Source of the DNA: Clostridia bacterium
GTDB lineage: Bacteria; Bacillota; Clostridia; Christensenellales; Aristaeellaceae
Assembly (NCBI GenBank): GCA_017509255.1
Contig: JAFWQA010000002.1
Location: forward strand, 62,001-126,000
Length of the DNA stretch: 64,000 bases
Reading direction: 5' to 3'
Part shown: piece by piece, positions 1 through 7,983 of the stretch
How the letters are laid out: every line of letters starts with the position of its first letter
Position numbering within the stretch: position 1 is the first letter of the stretch
Translations under genes and position numbers: made by a program
Notes under the pieces: model-generated
What the model was told of the DNA's origin: nothing
The model's input: the letters and a program-made list of their open reading frames with translations, nothing else
Databases searched by the model: none

Positions 1-294
1 TTTGCGGCCTTTGTATTCCACGGTGGGAAAGGCGCCGGAGCGGTCAGCAACGATGCGCGGGCAGTAATAGCCGAGCTTCCGGTATTCCTCCGCGCACCGC
101 TGCCAGACCCTGATCCGGTCCGGGGAGGTGAAGTCGTTGTCGGCCAGTTTGATCACATACCTGTCGCCGGAGGAGGCGGTGACGAACAGGGCCGTCCGGA
201 AATCGGCATCGTTTCTGCCGGTGTCAATGACAGAAAAGAAAGAGGGAGTTCCCTCAAAAAACAGCTGATAAATTTCATTCTGAGACAGTTCCAT
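1..294 (-). CDS. Aminoglycoside phosphotransferase-like kinase, N-terminal part
   Basis: Partial gene running off the left edge; the 98 visible codons are the N-terminus. The protein begins MELSQNEIYQLF. It has beta-strand features of the protein-kinase-like phosphotransferase (APH) fold, including RYVIKLADNDF, where the Lys fits the ATP-binding lysine, and EEYRKLGYYCPRIV, a helix typical of this family in Bacillota. The family phosphorylates small molecules; the substrate cannot be told from this fragment. The catalytic HxDxxxxN loop would lie outside the window. The start is supported by AAGGAG 8 bases upstream of the ATG. It stands alone, with its own upstream region. Confidence 0.7.
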   Translation of the reverse strand, partial: MELSQNEIYQLFFEGTPSFFSVIDTGRNDADFRTALFVTASSGDRYVIKLADNDFTSPDRIRVWQRCAEEYRKLGYYCPRIVADRSGAFPTVEYKGRK

Positions 295-592
295 GGCAGG
301 TTCTCCTTGGGGTGATATCACGCAGATCCGCTTATAAAAATATACGGAAAAGGGCCGTGTGTAAAGAAAAACTTGGGGCGGAAGGGAAACGGTACATTTT
401 CATGCGGGTGCACGGACGCGGAGGAAACCGTTCCGGAGTTCGTGGACACGGAGGAAGACCGATATCTCGAGCGCCGGCTTTGACCGGAAAAAGGTCCGGG
501 ACGCAAAAAGACTGCCCGCTTTATGCAGGCAGTTTTTTTATTTGTCTCCCGGTCATTCCCGATGACGGGGCGGGCAGGGATCAAAAAAGCGG
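295..592. other. Intergenic region with promoter-like AT tract and possible gene remnant
   Basis: About 300 bases without a convincing gene. The left part holds the ribosome binding site and AT-rich TATATTTTTATAAG promoter-like sequence for the leftward gene. Bases around 400-486 read on the + strand as an acidic tail (EETVPEFVDTEEDRYLERRL, then stop). This could be the decayed end of a lost gene, because a terminator hairpin follows. The remnant is only weakly supported. Confidence 0.4.
505..540. terminator. Bidirectional intrinsic terminator
   Basis: Stem ACTGCC (511-516) pairs with GGCAGT (528-533). A run of A precedes it and seven T follow it, so it can work in both directions. It ends the leftward HTH gene at 593 and any rightward transcript. 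Confidence 0.75.
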
Positions 593-1192
593 TCAGGGCC
601 GGACGGGGATCCTGAAGAGACCGTGCCGGTTGCAGCAGTAATACAGCCATTTTGTTCTGCCGATTTTGAAGCGGGCTTCCGCCGCGCCTTCCGGATACAG
701 CTTGACCAGCTCGCAGGCATTGTCCCGGACGCCGACAATGAAGGACAGATGGTGGGACCGGCTCATTTCGTGGGCGGAGGTCACATAATACTCGTCCTCG
801 CTTTTTTCGACCTGCAGCGCATGCGTATCATCCGGTTCCTCGGCCTCCAGAGCGGGCAGAACGATCCCGTGGCAGCTGATCACGGCTTCGCCGGTGCTGA
901 GGATCACGTTGCCGCAGACGGGGCAGACATGAAAGCGCGTACGGAGCATGTTGAAGGAACGGTTCGTGTTCATGACGTCCGTGCCGGACATCAGCTCGAT
1001 CACGGATACCTGCAGCGCCGCGGCCAGCGGCCCGAGCAGGGAAATGTCCGGATAGCCGCGGCCCGTTTCCCATTTGGACACGGACTTGTCGCTGACGTTC
1101 AGGCTTTCAGCCAGCTGAAGCTGCGTCATGCCCAGGCCTTCCCGCAGCCTTTTGATCATGGAACCGGTTACGTACTGATCCAATTTCATCAT
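593..1192 (-). CDS. XRE-family regulator fused to a desulfoferrodoxin/superoxide reductase-like domain
   Basis: A 199-residue protein. Residues 10-65 form a Cro/CI helix-turn-helix (MTQLQLAESLNVSDKSVSKW). Residues 88-199 resemble desulfoferrodoxin. A desulforedoxin-like CPVCGN (C90, C93) comes first; the usual Cys pair is reduced to SC (C108). A superoxide-reductase core follows with H124, H141, H147 and the C187-N-R-H190 motif, matching the four His and one Cys that hold the catalytic iron. It may be an oxidative-stress or iron-sensing repressor, or a regulator-enzyme hybrid; this is inference. The start is uncertain: AAGGAG abuts two ATG codons, and the second ATG (1189) or a TTG 9 bases after the SD are alternatives. 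The gene is monocistronic. Confidence 0.8.
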   Translation of the reverse strand: MMKLDQYVTGSMIKRLREGLGMTQLQLAESLNVSDKSVSKWETGRGYPDISLLGPLAAALQVSVIELMSGTDVMNTNRSFNMLRTRFHVCPVCGNVILSTGEAVISCHGIVLPALEAEEPDDTHALQVEKSEDEYYVTSAHEMSRSHHLSFIVGVRDNACELVKLYPEGAAEARFKIGRTKWLYYCCNRHGLFRIPVRP

Positions 1193-1230
1193 CTCCTTCC
1201 GGAGGGAGGATACCTTTTCCCGGACCTCTT

Positions 1231-1416
1231 TTCAACCTACGCTGCGTAGAGGCGCCGGAGGACGCAGAAAAGCTGACGGCCGCGGAATACCGCGCGGACG
1301 GGACCGAGCTTGGCCGGAGTGAGATCACGAAGGAAATGTACAGCTACACCGTCTGCTTTGAAAACGGCGGGCAGATCCTGCCCAGCCGGTATCTGCGGAT
1401 CGTCTGGCCGCAGTAA
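1231..1416 (+). pseudogene. C-terminal remnant of an unidentified gene
   Basis: An open stretch without start codon or ribosome binding site reads as a plausible protein tail (EDAEKLTAAEYRADGTELGR, later YSYTVCFENGGQILPSRYLR) and ends at TAA 1414-1416. Codon use resembles neighbouring genes. No upstream part of a gene exists, because the region before it is the leader of the leftward HTH gene. I do not recognise the family. It may be a deletion scar; an intact small gene is unlikely. Confidence 0.4.
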
Positions 1417-1452
1417 AAAGCACATAACGGAACGCGCCTGCGGCTCCGGCAT

Positions 1453-1482
1453 TTGACAACCGGAAACAAAGAAAGCTACAAT
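1453..1482 (+). promoter_or_regulatory. Promoter of the SDR gene
   Basis: TTGACA (1453-1458), an 18-base spacer and TACAAT (1477-1482). The upstream in-frame ATG at 1481 lies inside the -10 box, so it cannot be the start; translation must begin downstream. Confidence 0.8.
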
Positions 1483-1522
1483 GATCAACAACGGGCAAAA
1501 AACGGAAAAGGCGGGGAAAAAC

Positions 1523-2239
1523 ATGAGAAAGATCTTTGTGACCGGCGGAGCGGGAGGCCTGGGAATGGCAATCGTCCGGAAGCACCTTTCCCTGGGCGAC
1601 CGCGTGTGGGCGGCGGATGTGAAAAGCAACAGGGAAATGGAGCGGCTGGCGGCGGAGGAAGGCAGGCTGACCTTCCTGTTGTGTGACGTGGCCAGCACGG
1701 AAAGCGTGCGGGAGACGCTGCTGCCGCTGCTGGATGAGATCGGCAGGCTTGATTTTCTGTACAGCTGCGCGGGGGTGTATGACTTCGCGGACAAGGTGCA
1801 GCTGCCTGAAACCGATCTGGATCATGCCGCCGCCATGTACAACATCAACGCGGTCGGCTTTCTCCGGGTGGTGCAGGCGCTTTTCCCGGTCATCCGGGAC
1901 GGAACGGACATCCTGTGCGTGACCAGCGAAGCCGGCAGCATGTCAGCGAACTGGCGTTCCCGTGAATACAGCTACTGTATGTCCAAAGCGGCGGAGAATA
2001 TGGCGTGCGTGCTGCTGCAGAAGCATTACGACGAGGCGGGGCAGCGGACGCGGGTGATGTGCCTGCATCCGGGCTGGGTGCGTTCGGCCATGGGCGGAGA
2101 GGAAGCGAAAAAGCATCCTGAGATGTCCGTTTCCCCGGAGGACAGCGCCGAAGCCCTGGTGGGTATCGCGCTGGATCTGGACGGCATTCCCAAAGAATGC
2201 ATGTATATGGATTATCAGCGAAAGCCTTACAGCTGGTAA
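1523..2239 (+). CDS. SDR-family NAD(P)-dependent oxidoreductase
   Basis: A 238-residue classical short-chain dehydrogenase/reductase. The N-terminal Rossmann motif is TGGAGGLG (residues 7-14), the acidic residue pattern is DVKSN, the catalytic Ser is in TSEAGS, and the YCMSK motif supplies Tyr and Lys. These enzymes oxidise or reduce alcohol/carbonyl groups; the substrate is unknown. The start at 1523 is chosen because the -10 box covers the earlier ATG (1481) and AGGCGGGG precedes 1523. It converges with a GNAT gene, with 20 bases between the stop codons. Length is normal for the family. Confidence 0.9.
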   Translation: MRKIFVTGGAGGLGMAIVRKHLSLGDRVWAADVKSNREMERLAAEEGRLTFLLCDVASTESVRETLLPLLDEIGRLDFLYSCAGVYDFADKVQLPETDLDHAAAMYNINAVGFLRVVQALFPVIRDGTDILCVTSEAGSMSANWRSREYSYCMSKAAENMACVLLQKHYDEAGQRTRVMCLHPGWVRSAMGGEEAKKHPEMSVSPEDSAEALVGIALDLDGIPKECMYMDYQRKPYSW

Positions 2240-2259
2240 GGAAATACGGACTCCCGGCC

Positions 2260-2679
2260 TCAGTCAAAGTATTTTACGAAAAAATACTTGCTCAGCCGGG
2301 GGTCTTCTTTGTTTTCCCTGACAAATTCGATTTTAAAACCGCATTTCTGATAAAACCCGGGCGCCTGAAACCGGTAGGTGCTCAGGTTGATATTCTCATA
2401 GCCTTTGCCCCGGAAGTCGTCTTCCACCCTTCGGATCAGCAGGCTGCCGATCTGCCGGCGCCTGTACGCTTCCGGAACGATCAGGTCACGGATATGGACT
2501 TCCCTGTAATAGGCGTTTCCCGTCAGGATCCCGGCAAACCGGTCGCCGTCCCGGGCAATATAGGCAAAGGGCTGATAATTGCAGGTGATTCCGTACCTGC
2601 CGGCATACAGATCGAACTCCCTGTCCAGGAGCTGACAGAGCTCTTCATCCGGCTCTGCGGCATATTCGATGCGGATCAT
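2260..2679 (-). CDS. GNAT-family N-acetyltransferase
   Basis: A 139-residue single-domain acetyltransferase. Motif A (acetyl-CoA pyrophosphate binding) is YRRRQIGSLLI near residues 83-93, preceded by the beta-4 strand VHIRDLIVPEAY. The C-terminal APGFYQKCGFK is the usual motif B region. It transfers acetyl from acetyl-CoA to an amine; the substrate cannot be inferred. It lies 91 bases downstream of the CDF transporter in the same direction, with no clear terminator between, so the two may share a transcript. Confidence 0.9.
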   Translation of the reverse strand: MIRIEYAAEPDEELCQLLDREFDLYAGRYGITCNYQPFAYIARDGDRFAGILTGNAYYREVHIRDLIVPEAYRRRQIGSLLIRRVEDDFRGKGYENINLSTYRFQAPGFYQKCGFKIEFVRENKEDPRLSKYFFVKYFD

Positions 2680-2770
2680 ACTGCTCTCCTTCCGGTGTCT
2701 CCATCCTGCTTCGGCGCGGACGGGGGATGTTCACGTTCTTTCCCGGCGGTGCTTTGGCCGGCAGGGGCTT

Positions 2771-3913
2771 TTACTCCGTGACGGAAACGTCCACGTCCGG
2801 AGAGATGTGCAGGGTATAGTCCGGATAGGCCGCATGCATTTCGTCATACACAGTCTTCAGGCCCTCCTGCGGATCGATGTCAAAGCTCATGACAACGTCA
2901 AAGCGGATGTCCTTCGCTTCCAGGTCGATATAAAAGCCGTGCATTTGAACAGCCCAGTCGTGGGCGAGGACCATTCCGGAGACCTCGCTCCGGATGCGCG
3001 CCGCTTCGTCGTCCCCGGTGTTGTAAGAATACATGCTCACACCGGTCAGGATCACGCCGGTCTCCTGATACACCTTGTCCTCCACCCTGCGGGTCAGGGC
3101 ATCGACCTCCCGGACGGTCATGGTGTCCGGCAGCTCCAGATGGACGGACGCGAAATCCCGGTCCGGCCCGTAGTTGAACATGACCAGGTCATAAGCGCCG
3201 CGGACCGCGGGATCCGACTTCAGGATGGACTTGACCTTATCCGTCACTTCCTTGTCCGGCCGGGTGCCGAGGATCTCATTGAGCGTTTCGATCATCATTT
3301 CCACGCCGGATTTGACGATAAAGCAGGAGATCACTACACCGACATACGCTTCCAGTGAAAGCCCGCTGAGCATAAAGATGATTGCGCAGGCGAGAACGGA
3401 AGAGGACAGGATGGCATCGAACAGCGCGTCCGAGCCGGAGGCGACCAGGGAGCCGGAGTTGACCTCCCTGCCTCTGGCTTTTACGTACCGGCCAAGCAGG
3501 ATCTTGACGGCGACGGCCACGGCGATGATCACCAGGGAGATGATGCTGTAATCCGGTGTTTCCGGCGCGAAGATCTTCTTGACCGATTCCACAAAGGACG
3601 TGATACCGGCATACAGCACGATGCCGGAAACGATCATGGCGCTCAGGTACTCGATGCGCCCGTAGCCCAGCGGATGCTTTTTATCCGGCTTCCGCCCGGC
3701 CAGCTTGGTCCCGATGATCGTGATGATGGAGGAAAGCGCGTCGGACAGGTTGTTGACGGCGTCCAGGATCACGGCGATCGAGTTGGAAAGGATGCCGATC
3801 ACGGCCTTGAACGCTGCCAGAAAGACGTTGGCAATAATGCCGATGACGCTGGTTCTGACGATGACCTGATCCCGGCTTTTCTCCCCGGGGCCTGTTCTTC
3901 CGATATCTGCCAT
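2771..3913 (-). CDS. Cation diffusion facilitator (CDF) metal efflux transporter
   Basis: A 380-residue membrane protein of the CDF family, which exchanges cytoplasmic divalent metal (Zn, Mn, Fe, Co or Cd) for protons. The membrane metal site is visible as DAVNNLSDALSS (around residue 50) and SDALFDAILSS (around 165), i.e. a DxxxD-type pair. The signature HPLGYGRIEY follows TM2. About six TM helices lie in residues 20-205. The cytoplasmic C-terminal dimerisation domain is longer than usual, with about 80 extra residues ending in VDVSV. DxxxD rather than HxxxD at one site hints at Mn or Fe rather than Zn, by family knowledge. The ATG follows AAGGAG. Confidence 0.9.
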   Translation of the reverse strand: MADIGRTGPGEKSRDQVIVRTSVIGIIANVFLAAFKAVIGILSNSIAVILDAVNNLSDALSSIITIIGTKLAGRKPDKKHPLGYGRIEYLSAMIVSGIVLYAGITSFVESVKKIFAPETPDYSIISLVIIAVAVAVKILLGRYVKARGREVNSGSLVASGSDALFDAILSSSVLACAIIFMLSGLSLEAYVGVVISCFIVKSGVEMMIETLNEILGTRPDKEVTDKVKSILKSDPAVRGAYDLVMFNYGPDRDFASVHLELPDTMTVREVDALTRRVEDKVYQETGVILTGVSMYSYNTGDDEAARIRSEVSGMVLAHDWAVQMHGFYIDLEAKDIRFDVVMSFDIDPQEGLKTVYDEMHAAYPDYTLHISPDVDVSVTE

Positions 3914-3949
3914 TCTGATCGCTCCTTCAGAAACAAATGGAAAGCCGGA

Positions 3950-4411
3950 TCATTCGCCCTTCGGCACCTGATCGTTCAGGCTTTTGTTGCGGTAGTTCAG
4001 ATTGGTGCGCAGGGAATACCCCTGCTCCTCCCAGAAGGCGTTGGCCGGGCCGTTGTCCTTGAAAACGAGGCCGAACACCTTGGAAATGCCTTCCTGGCGC
4101 AGGGCATCCTCGGCCTGCCGCACGAGCAGGCGGGCGATGCCGCGGCGGCGGCAGTCCGGATGGACGCACAGGTGGTGGACGATGGCCCTTCTGCCGTCGT
4201 GTCCGGTCAGAATGACGCCGATGACCCGATCGGGATCCCCGGTATCATAAGCCAGAAAGCAGGTGGACGGGTTGCGCTTCAGATATTTTTCGATGCCCTC
4301 CCGGCTGTCGTCCACGGGATTCATCGCGCGGCGGGACTGCTCCGTGCTGTTCCACAGGGCGAAGATCCCGTCGTAATCCGCTGCCGTAACAGGCCTCAGC
4401 TGAATGCTCAT
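3950..4411 (-). CDS. GNAT-family N-acetyltransferase
   Basis: A 153-residue acetyltransferase starting MSIQLRPVTAADYD, a typical GNAT N-terminus. Motif A is CRRRGIARLLV after the strand VHHLCVHPD, and the tail has ANAFWEEQGY. A longer in-frame reading upstream lacks domain similarity and a ribosome site, so the start at 4411 is preferred. It lies 36 bases before the CDF gene, in the same direction, and is probably cotranscribed with it. The substrate is unknown. Confidence 0.88.
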   Translation of the reverse strand: MSIQLRPVTAADYDGIFALWNSTEQSRRAMNPVDDSREGIEKYLKRNPSTCFLAYDTGDPDRVIGVILTGHDGRRAIVHHLCVHPDCRRRGIARLLVRQAEDALRQEGISKVFGLVFKDNGPANAFWEEQGYSLRTNLNYRNKSLNDQVPKGE

Positions 4412-4596
4412 CGGGTTTTGTTTCCTTCCTTTTTCCCGCGCGGGAGCGGCTGTTTCAGACAGTATACCATAAATGGGGCGGACGGGAAACACAAATTGCC
4501 GCCACCCCCCTTCCCCGCACGCGGCAGGGTTTTGCCGGGGGCGGGGAGAAATAACAGGGGAGAAAAACGCGGCATGGCCGGGAGGAAAGAAACGGA

Positions 4597-5577
4597 ATGG
4601 ATACGAAGAACCGGGTACTGGAGCTGCTGGAGGAAGGCCGGGGGGATTATGTTTCCGGCCAGGAGCTGGCGCGCCGGCTGAAGGTTTCCCGGAATGCCGT
4701 GTGGAAGGCCATCGATGAGCTGCGCGGGGACGGCTTTGAGATCTCCGCGGTGACCCGCCGGGGCTACTGCCTCTCGGCGGAGAGCGACAGACTGACCGTG
4801 CCGGGGATCCGCCCCTGGCTGACGCCGGAAACAAGGCCCGGGGCCGACCTGATCCGGGTGTACGACTGCCTGGAATCCACCAACCGCACGGCCAAGGAGC
4901 TGGCGGTGGCCGGAGCCGGCCACGGCACCGTGGTGATCGCCGAAAAACAGACCGGAGGAAGAGGCCGGTATGACCACAGCTTCTCCTCGCCTGCCGGAGG
5001 ACTGTACATGAGCCTGATCCTGCGGCCGGAAAAGCTGCCCTTTGAAAACCTTGCCTTCGTGACCACCTGGGCCGCCGTTGCCGTGTGCGAAGCTGTGGAG
5101 GAGGTCACGGGGAAGAAGCCTTCCGTCAAATGGATCAACGACCTGCTGCTGGACGGGAAAAAGATCTGCGGGATCCTGACCGAGGGGGTGATGGATTTCG
5201 AGAGCGGGGCCATCGGCTGGATCGTGCTGGGCATCGGCGTCAACGTGCGCAGCAAACCGGAGGACTTTGCCGGGGAGCTTCGGCCCATCGTGGGCAGCAT
5301 CGATTCGGAGGGGAAGATCCCGGCCGCGCGCTGCCGCCTGGCCGCGGGGATCATCAACCGGATCCTCGGGGAGCATATTCCGACGCAAAAGGAGATCCTG
5401 GCGGCTTACCGACAGCGGCTGGGCATGCTCGGGAAAACGGTCACCGTGGTGCGCCCGGGCGAGGAAGACTTCCGCGCCACAGCGAGAGATCTGAACGAGT
5501 CCGGTCACCTGATCGTGAAAAAAGAGGACGGGAGCCTGATGACCCTGTCCTCCGGAGAGATCCATATTCAGCTGTAA
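4597..5577 (+). CDS. birA: Bifunctional biotin-[acetyl-CoA-carboxylase] ligase / biotin repressor
   Basis: A 326-residue class II BirA. An N-terminal winged helix (GQELARRLKVSRNAVWKAID, about residues 19-38) binds DNA. The central catalytic domain has STNRTAKELA, the biotinoyl-AMP loop GGRGRYDHSF (in place of the common GRGRRG), KWINDLLL and the C-terminal SH3-like domain. It joins biotin to the biotin carboxyl carrier protein and represses biotin genes when biotin is plentiful. It converges with bioY, 8 bases apart, whose promoter carries the matching operator at 6228-6261. GGGAGG lies about 10 bases upstream of the ATG. Confidence 0.96.
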   Translation: MDTKNRVLELLEEGRGDYVSGQELARRLKVSRNAVWKAIDELRGDGFEISAVTRRGYCLSAESDRLTVPGIRPWLTPETRPGADLIRVYDCLESTNRTAKELAVAGAGHGTVVIAEKQTGGRGRYDHSFSSPAGGLYMSLILRPEKLPFENLAFVTTWAAVAVCEAVEEVTGKKPSVKWINDLLLDGKKICGILTEGVMDFESGAIGWIVLGIGVNVRSKPEDFAGELRPIVGSIDSEGKIPAARCRLAAGIINRILGEHIPTQKEILAAYRQRLGMLGKTVTVVRPGEEDFRATARDLNESGHLIVKKEDGSLMTLSSGEIHIQL

Positions 5578-5585
5578 GTCTTTGG

Positions 5586-6149
5586 TCAGTTCAAATGCAG
5601 CACCGGGCGGAGCCGCCCGGTCAGCAGCAGCGCCAGCGCCAGCTTGGCAAGATCCGGCAGAATGAAGGGAATGACGCACCAGGACAGCACCGTGCCCAGC
5701 GTCACCGCGCCCTGCGCGCGGGTGTAGACCGCCATGAACCAGGCAGTACCGGAGGCATAGCAGGCGAGCAGCCCGGCCAGAAGGACAAGGGCTTCCGCCC
5801 AGACGCCTTTGGCGGCAAAGCGCTGCAGCGCCCGGTAGATCAGGCCGGACAGCAGAAAGCCGGCGATGTAGCCTCCGGTGTTGCCCAGCAGGATTCCAAG
5901 ACCGCCCCGGAAGCCGGAAAAGACCGGCAGGCCGACGGCGCCCAGCAGGATATACAGAAGGATGGACACGGTGCCCCTGCGTCCGCCCAGCAGCCCAAGC
6001 ACCAGAAATACGGCGAAGGTCTGCAGCGTGAAGGGGACCGCGGAAGGAACCGTGATCCAGGAGCAGACTGCCGTCAGGGCTGCCCCGATCGCCATATATG
6101 CCAGGTCCTCCGTCCGGAAGGACGGTTTTTTCTTTGCTGCCGTGCTCAT
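5586..6149 (-). CDS. bioY: Biotin transporter BioY (ECF substrate-binding component)
   Basis: A 187-residue protein with about six TM helices. It starts MSTAAKKKPSFRTEDLAYMA, then LTAVCSWITVPSAVPFTLQTF, the conserved BioY N-terminal block, and later GNTGGYIAGFLLSG. BioY is the S-component that captures biotin and works with the shared ECF energising module (EcfAA'T), which is not in this window. The start at 6149 lies downstream of the promoter at 6207-6235; longer in-frame starts would overlap the promoter. Regulated by BirA through the operator over the -35 box. Confidence 0.95.
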   Translation of the reverse strand: MSTAAKKKPSFRTEDLAYMAIGAALTAVCSWITVPSAVPFTLQTFAVFLVLGLLGGRRGTVSILLYILLGAVGLPVFSGFRGGLGILLGNTGGYIAGFLLSGLIYRALQRFAAKGVWAEALVLLAGLLACYASGTAWFMAVYTRAQGAVTLGTVLSWCVIPFILPDLAKLALALLLTGRLRPVLHLN

Positions 6150-6206
6150 TGAAGACCGCTGCCTTTCAAAAGCCGCCCGGAGGCGGCTTATGTTTTTCCG
6201 GCGCGT

Positions 6207-6235
6207 ATTGTAGCAGGAAAGAAAAATATTGTCAA
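6207..6235 (-). promoter_or_regulatory. bioY promoter
   Basis: On the minus strand: TTGACA (6235-6230), 17 bases, TACAAT (6212-6207). Near-consensus boxes. The -35 box is part of the left arm of the BirA operator. Confidence 0.9.
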
Positions 6236-6261
6236 CCTGAAATAGACAAAAGGTTGACAAT
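6228..6261. promoter_or_regulatory. BirA (biotin repressor) operator
   Basis: Perfect 11-base inverted repeat: ATTGTCAACCT (6228-6238), 12-base spacer, AGGTTGACAAT (6251-6261). This matches the known BirA box pattern (TTGTnAACC...GGTTnACAA). It overlaps the -35 region of the bioY promoter, and a class II birA lies at 4597-5577. Confidence 0.92.
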
Positions 6262-6354
6262 AAAGAAGGGGACGGTTTGTGCTCGTTTATATCGGCCGCC
6301 TGACGGGGCGCATTATCCCGGCGGCACGGCGCTCAGGTCCGGTGGAGGCGGTAT

Positions 6355-7260
6355 TCAGAACAGATCCAGGCTGCTGTCCAGATAGATCAGCTCACGAATC
6401 TCCAGGTGATGTTGCGGCTTCGTCAGATAATACAGCAGGAACTCCAGCAGGACGGCGGAGCCGAGGCTGCGGCCTTCGATCTTGAACTGGGAAAAGCCTG
6501 CGGGGAGGTATGTGTTCAGGATATCGTCCCGGCCGATGAAGGCCGGGCTTTTCATGGCGCGGGAGAAGCGGTAGCCCTCGCGGCCGCCCGGGGCGGCGCA
6601 CACATGCTCAGGCGCGGAGGGATCCAGCACCCGGCGGCTGACGCTTTCGTAGCAGGCCCTGCGGTCCGCGCAGCCCGTCCAGCAGCACTCGTTGACCAGG
6701 AATTCCGTTTTCTCCTTCTCTTTCTGTGAAAGCGTGTTCAGCTTTTCCAGCTGCCTGTTCAGCCGGAAATCCGGAACAACAAAGGCAAATTCCTTCCGGC
6801 GCAGCTCCTGCCGGAAGGCATCGAAATCCGTGAGGACCTTGGTGGTAGAGGAAACGAGATAAAGCCCCGGGTATTTTTCCCGGAGGTACTGCGTCAGCAG
6901 CTCCGAATGGACGATCACGCCGTTGACGCCGGCGCCCTTTTCCTCAAACAGCCTGCAGAGCCTGCCGCATTTATCATCCGCCAGGTGCTCCGGCTTCAGC
7001 AGGGAATTGCTGAAGGTCAGCCGGGCGGAAATGCCGTATTTCCCGAGTAGGGAAAGCACTTCCTCTGCGGATGCGCTGCCTTCCTCCAGCCGGCCGCCGG
7101 CCCACAGGGAATCCGCCGGCGCTCCGTAAACGGAGCCGACGCGCGCCCACGGGTAAAAGAAATCCCGGTGCTCCGAAAAGACCCGGAAAAACACCTGATA
7201 GAAATCGTAAAACTCAAACAGGCCCGGCAGATGAAACACCGCCTGCTGTTTTCCGGCCAT
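6355..7260 (-). CDS. U32 peptidase-like TIM-barrel protein
   Basis: A 301-residue soluble protein, no signal peptide. The motif FKIEGRS near residue 265, preceded by FSRAMKSPAFIGRDD, is like the KIEGR segment of U32/YhbU-type peptidase-family proteins. Cysteines cluster at NECCWTGCADRRACYE (around residue 200), similar to the Cys-rich patch of that superfamily. The barrel-like pattern includes VNGVIVHSELL and LVSSTTKVL. Several U32 proteins act in RNA or cofactor hydroxylation rather than proteolysis, so the activity is open. The start at 7260 is supported by AAGGAG 7 bases upstream; an earlier in-frame ATG at 7311 lacks one. Confidence 0.6.
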   Translation of the reverse strand: MAGKQQAVFHLPGLFEFYDFYQVFFRVFSEHRDFFYPWARVGSVYGAPADSLWAGGRLEEGSASAEEVLSLLGKYGISARLTFSNSLLKPEHLADDKCGRLCRLFEEKGAGVNGVIVHSELLTQYLREKYPGLYLVSSTTKVLTDFDAFRQELRRKEFAFVVPDFRLNRQLEKLNTLSQKEKEKTEFLVNECCWTGCADRRACYESVSRRVLDPSAPEHVCAAPGGREGYRFSRAMKSPAFIGRDDILNTYLPAGFSQFKIEGRSLGSAVLLEFLLYYLTKPQHHLEIRELIYLDSSLDLF

Positions 7261-7285
7261 ACCCCTTCTCCTTTCCGGGAGCGCC

Positions 7286-7615
7286 TCATTTTTTGACGCG
7301 GTGCTTTTCATAGATCCTGAGGTAGCAGACGATCAGAAGGATGCTTCCGAGAATGGCCCAGACGAGGAGCAGACCGCCGGCGGCGCGCATGTCAAACAGG
7401 CCGAGCAAAGTGCTCAGCCAGAAGACGGCCGAATAGGCGATCCACATAACGCCGTTGGCGCGGTTATAGGCGGGAACGTCGGCAATCTCTTCCGCGCGGA
7501 CCTCGGTGCCGGACCAGAACCACATGGGCTTCTGCCGCCGCAGGGCGAAGATCCCGATCCCGGTGAGCAGCGCGCTGACGGGGACCATAATCAACAGCCA
7601 CAGAAATTTATCCAT
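7286..7615 (-). CDS. Small three-TM membrane protein of unknown function
   Basis: A 109-residue protein with three predicted TM helices (about residues 4-25, 57-77, 82-104). The short loop WFWSGTEV...DVPAYNRANGVMW looks conserved and recalls small uncharacterised Bacillota membrane proteins. The ATG overlaps the stop of the upstream gene by 8 bases (ATGGATAA), so the two are translationally coupled. The tail is basic. I do not assign a function. Confidence 0.7.
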   Translation of the reverse strand: MDKFLWLLIMVPVSALLTGIGIFALRRQKPMWFWSGTEVRAEEIADVPAYNRANGVMWIAYSAVFWLSTLLGLFDMRAAGGLLLVWAILGSILLIVCYLRIYEKHRVKK

Positions 7616-7898
7616 TCTCCGGAGCCCTCTTCCAATATTCCTCAAAGCATCGGATGAAGCGGCCTTTGTTGAAGATAAGGAACCGATATTCCTCACCGTC
7701 AGCCATACGGAAGGCAGCGACGGGGAGGACGCCCTGCCAGGTGACCTCCCGGATCTCCTTCAGGGGCAGGACCAGGTTCCGGTATCTGGCATCCACGGTC
7801 AGTTTCTGTGTTTTGTAAGTCAAGGCCTGACCGTCCAGGTACAGGCCGCCGCCCAGGATCCCGCGGCGGATCAGGCTGCACATAAAAGCTTGTCTCAT
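7608..7898 (-). CDS. Small PH-like protein of unknown function
   Basis: A 96-residue protein. The pattern of short beta strands (LYLDGQALTYKTQKLTV, YRNLVLPLKEIREVTWQGV, AAFRMADGEEYRFLIF) followed by a C-terminal helix FIRCFEEYWKRA resembles bacterial PH/GRAM-like domains. It overlaps the membrane-protein gene downstream by 8 bases, so the pair probably acts together at the membrane. GGAGGAACTATTC precedes the ATG. Function unknown. Confidence 0.65.
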   Translation of the reverse strand: MRQAFMCSLIRRGILGGGLYLDGQALTYKTQKLTVDARYRNLVLPLKEIREVTWQGVLPVAAFRMADGEEYRFLIFNKGRFIRCFEEYWKRAPENG

Positions 7899-7983
7899 GA
7901 ATAGTTCCTCCTTATTCCGGCAGCAGCTTTCATTCTGAAAGAATTATAACCGTATTAGCCAGTGAAATACAGCTTTTCTTCAG

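Noticed and set aside
1481-1522. Longer start for the SDR at 1481
   Set aside because: This ATG overlaps the -10 box of the promoter and has no ribosome site.
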